From Lingula anatina (lineage: Eukaryota; Brachiopoda; Lingulata; Lingulida; Lingulidae), in NCBI RefSeq assembly GCF_001039355.2, contig NW_019773513.1, positions 100,659-164,658 on the forward strand: a stretch of DNA of 64,000 bases. The letters are read 5' to 3'. The translations under genes and the position numbers were made by a program. Below the pieces are notes generated by a model. That model saw only the letters and a program-made list of their open reading frames with translations, was not told the origin of the DNA and searched no databases. Of the stretch, positions 61,203 through 64,000 are shown in pieces (the stretch's first letter is position 1; every line of letters begins with the position of its first letter).

Positions 61203-63818
61203 ATGGCTTTGTGGATTCGATACCTGCCTTTGCTTATTTTGTCAGTAACTATAGTAGACAGCCAGTTAGAGGTCAACATCACAACAGGAAGAATACGAGG
61301 TTTCAACAAAACAGTGAACGGGATAACTGTGAACGAATTTTTAGGTATTCCCTTTGCCAAGCAACCAGTTGGGAACCTTAGATTTGCAAAGCCCGAGCCT
61401 GCGAGCAGCTGGGCAGGGGTGAAAGACGCCACGGCGTACGGTCCAGCTTGCATGCAGAGACCCAACCCTTTTGGATTTCCTAATCCGAAGAAAGTAGGTT
61501 TAGTAACTTTATATTTAATGTTTAAAATTAATGAAAAACGAAAGTTCTTTTATGAAAATTAGCATGATCACGAAAGCAGAACAAACAGAAAGACCTACGC
61601 TTCGCCACAGATACAATGGAACTTATTGTAGTATTCATTGTTGAGATAAAATATGTGTTTAAATGGCGTTGATATATTTTCTGGTGAGTTTGGTCTGTTT
61701 ATAAGCGATATTACAGTGCTTACCCCCCCCCCCAAAAAAAAAAAAAAAAAAAAAAAAAACGCAGCTGTTACAACATAAGCTCGACTTAACAAATTCTTCA
61801 TTTTTGATGGGACAGCATAATTATATCACATCAAAATCAAATCACAATGTTTATTTCTGCATTACCTGTAATTAATTCACTTCAGATATCTGAAGATTGC
61901 CTGACACTCAACGTTTTTGTTCCTGATACCCCTGGCGTCAAAGCTGTAATGGTCTGGATTCATGGCGGAGGCTACTTCACTGGCGGAAGTTTTCACTATG
62001 ATTTCACCGAATTCGGTAGGTCCTTTGGGCAGTTCTGGTGATCCGAGGCGCCTATTTGTTCGTGCTTAAAATTTCATAACCTGCAAAATGTTAGACGTGG
62101 GTAGTCTTTCCACTGATTCGAGATTTTGCCCAACTTTGCAAGTTGTAAATTTGTAAATAAATATTCATTTACTGTTTGGAATCATTGTGGTGCAATTAAG
62201 TTAATTCATTATGGTCGCCAACTGTCAAAGAAATTGCATTTTAGATTAAGTAAGCTGAAAACATTTAACTTGAAATAGATGATATTTTTCATGCTATTGT
62301 ATTTCTCTAAGTTAAATGATAAGAACGAAAACGAAGAGAAAAATGGAAAGAAAATATAAGAAAGAAAGAAAAGTGAATATCAAATATGAAATCAAATTCA
62401 CAGATTCAGTGTATATTTTCTATCATTGTGATAAGCTGCAAGAGGCGACATCATCGTTGTATCAGTAAATTATCGCCTGGGACCATTTGGTTTCCTGAGT
62501 ATAGATGGCGCTAATAATGCAACTGGAAATCTGGGACTGTGGGATCAGATTGAGGGACTGAAGTGGGTACAAGACAACATTGGAGCCTTTGGTGGTGACC
62601 CTAAAAAGTAAGTTTATTTGGAATATTTACTTTCACATTACCTACCTGCCCACCTGTCCGTCTGTTAAAATGACAAGTTCGATATCTCCCACAACTACTT
62701 TACCGTTTCAGACCCGTGTGCTAATAAACAAAATTTGATTTTTTGCTTATCCTCTCAGAGGGTGAAACAAATCTTACAGTAACGCTCACTTCACTTTCTT
62801 TGGTTGACAATTTTTGACTAACTTTACAAAATCTGTACCCTCGGTTTGTGCCCCTTCTTATATAATGGGATCATAAGTTCTACTTGAAGCACACGCAATA
62901 ACTTTTTAAATCTCTTTTTTTTTTCAGCGTTACTATATTCGGAGAATCTTCCGGGGGTAGCAGTGTCTCTCAGCTTGCTCTTACCACAAAAGCTAAGGGC
63001 CTGTTTCAGCGTTTCATTCTTCAGAGTGGGTCCTCCTGGGCAGACTGGGCGTGGTCGACGGAAAAAGCTGAAACACTTTCTTTAAGGATTGGCGATATTA
63101 TAGGCTGCCATGCTGGGCCAACCGAGAGATCAAAACTCCTCGACTGTCTGCGGGGAACAACAGCTGAACGATTCCTAGACGCGAGCATCATTGCTACCAT
63201 AGGTGTCCCTGGGGCCCTTCATTATAGCGTCGAGGTCGATGGCGATATGTTCCCAGAATCTGTATCAGACATGTTTAAAAACCATGATTCAGAAGTCATA
63301 CAGCACTTTCGTTCTCTGGACTGTTTGGCAGGTTTCAATGACGGAGATGGGGCGATATTGACCCATGACATCGATAACGGTATCACCCCTGCAGAGTTAC
63401 GAGATAAGTTCATTCCTGATGTGGCAAAACAAGTCGCACCTGGCCACGAAGCCGAGATTGAGAACGTTCTGATGAAGGAATACTACAACAGCACAGCTAA
63501 TCGATATGACACTGCTAACCGTTACGTCGACATCATGACGGACTGGGCGTTAGCAGGACCGGTGGCAATTCTGACAGATAAACACGCGTCATCGGGTAAT
63601 GGCTCTACATATCTGTACTACCTCACAAAGGTACCTTCATTTGGCTATGTTTTGAAATTCCCTCCTTGGTTCGATCGGTCAAACCACGGAGACGACCTTT
63701 CTTACCTCCTTGGTCCGGATCACCCAACTATGTTTGATGACGGCGTGGAGTTTGATGACGGAGACAAGAGGATTTCTTATGAAATGATGAAGTATTGGGC
63801 AAACTTTGCTAAAACAGG
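61203..63818 (+). CDS. Carboxylesterase CE-D, exons 1-4 (last exon beyond window)
   Basis: Exons 61203-61493, 61886-62015, 62436-62607, 62928-63818; exon 5 would lie past 64000. The signal peptide is M-A-L-W-I-R-Y to D-S-Q. Motifs include [15 protein letters not shown] and oxyanion G-G-G-Y-F-T-G-G. The nucleophile elbow is G-E-S-S-G-G-S (Ser about 205, with Ser where the paralogues have Ala). The acid Asp is in D-G-D-G and the His in S-N-H-G-D-D-L. The exon 3/4 junction gives Asn-Val instead of Lys-Val. The reading frame is intact across the segment deleted in CE-C. It should be an active secreted esterase if the missing exon is normal. Intron 1 has a C/A homopolymer near 61725-61759. Confidence 0.92.
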
Positions 63819-64000
63819 GTAAGTATAGATATGATAAATCTGATGGTATCACCATATGTCATAGTCTAATGTTATTCTTCTGCTGCTTCTTTTAAGAAGC
63901 TTTTAAAATAAGACAACTCTTTTGACTTGTATACATTACGCATATCAGTAAGTGAAATATTTGTGTAATAAAATACGATAGATCTGTTTAAATGTATCCA
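63819..64000. other. Start of CE-D intron 4
   Basis: Begins with the donor GTAAGT and resembles CE-C intron 4 (shared ATATCAGT-AGTGA-ATATTTGTGTAAT words near 58935-58965). The expected fifth exon is not within the window. Confidence 0.8.

Overview
The window is animal nuclear DNA from a draft assembly. The genes are AT-rich and split by GT-AG introns. Two long N gaps (7772-8709 and 48929-49317) and three single-N joins (3408, 17892, 40182) are present. Gene content (expanded secreted carboxylesterases, a mu-class glutathione S-transferase, an orphan rhodopsin-like receptor, an unfamiliar secreted family) and the frequent ACATGTA-type words suggest a lophotrochozoan, most likely a mollusc. The species cannot be read from the sequence.

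Layout. (1) 1-21639: a head-to-tail array on the + strand of a two-exon secreted-protein family of unknown function. There are six copies, or fewer if some neighbouring pairs are haplotypes or assembly duplicates. Each intact gene has an exon 1 whose only coding content is the start ATG. Exon 2 is exactly 816 nt in every complete copy and carries the signal peptide and the whole mature protein. Decayed pieces of a GST gene, a Tc1/mariner remnant and TTTGCAGCAAA-rich DNA lie between copies. (2) 23475-27912, minus strand: a complete 8-exon mu-class GST (223 aa), assembled here from small exons. (3) 29015-33087, minus strand: a 5-exon carboxylesterase, CE-E, whose last exon lacks an AG acceptor. 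(4) 35406-45547, plus strand: two 5-exon carboxylesterases, CE-A and CE-B, separated by a 1.17-kb block duplicated around a single N. (5) 47287-49317: a seventh, diverged copy of the secreted family, cut by a gap. (6) 50541-51680: an intronless class-A GPCR. (7) 52486-53821: a strong hairpin, a ~92-bp degenerate tandem repeat and a cluster of four hairpins. (8) 54021-54110: an orphan last exon of a second mu GST. (9) 55654-64000: two further carboxylesterases. CE-C is broken by a 16-bp deletion; CE-D runs off the window end.

The GST and the esterases are classic phase-II and phase-I xenobiotic or lipid-ester enzymes, so the locus looks like a rapidly evolving detoxification or secretory cluster. 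GST fragments inside the array, and a family member inside the esterase cluster, show that these three families have been duplicated and shuffled together. The strongest candidate for something undescribed is the secreted family itself: an ATG-only coding first exon, invariant exon length, a conserved TATA/Inr promoter, and no resemblance to a domain I recognise.
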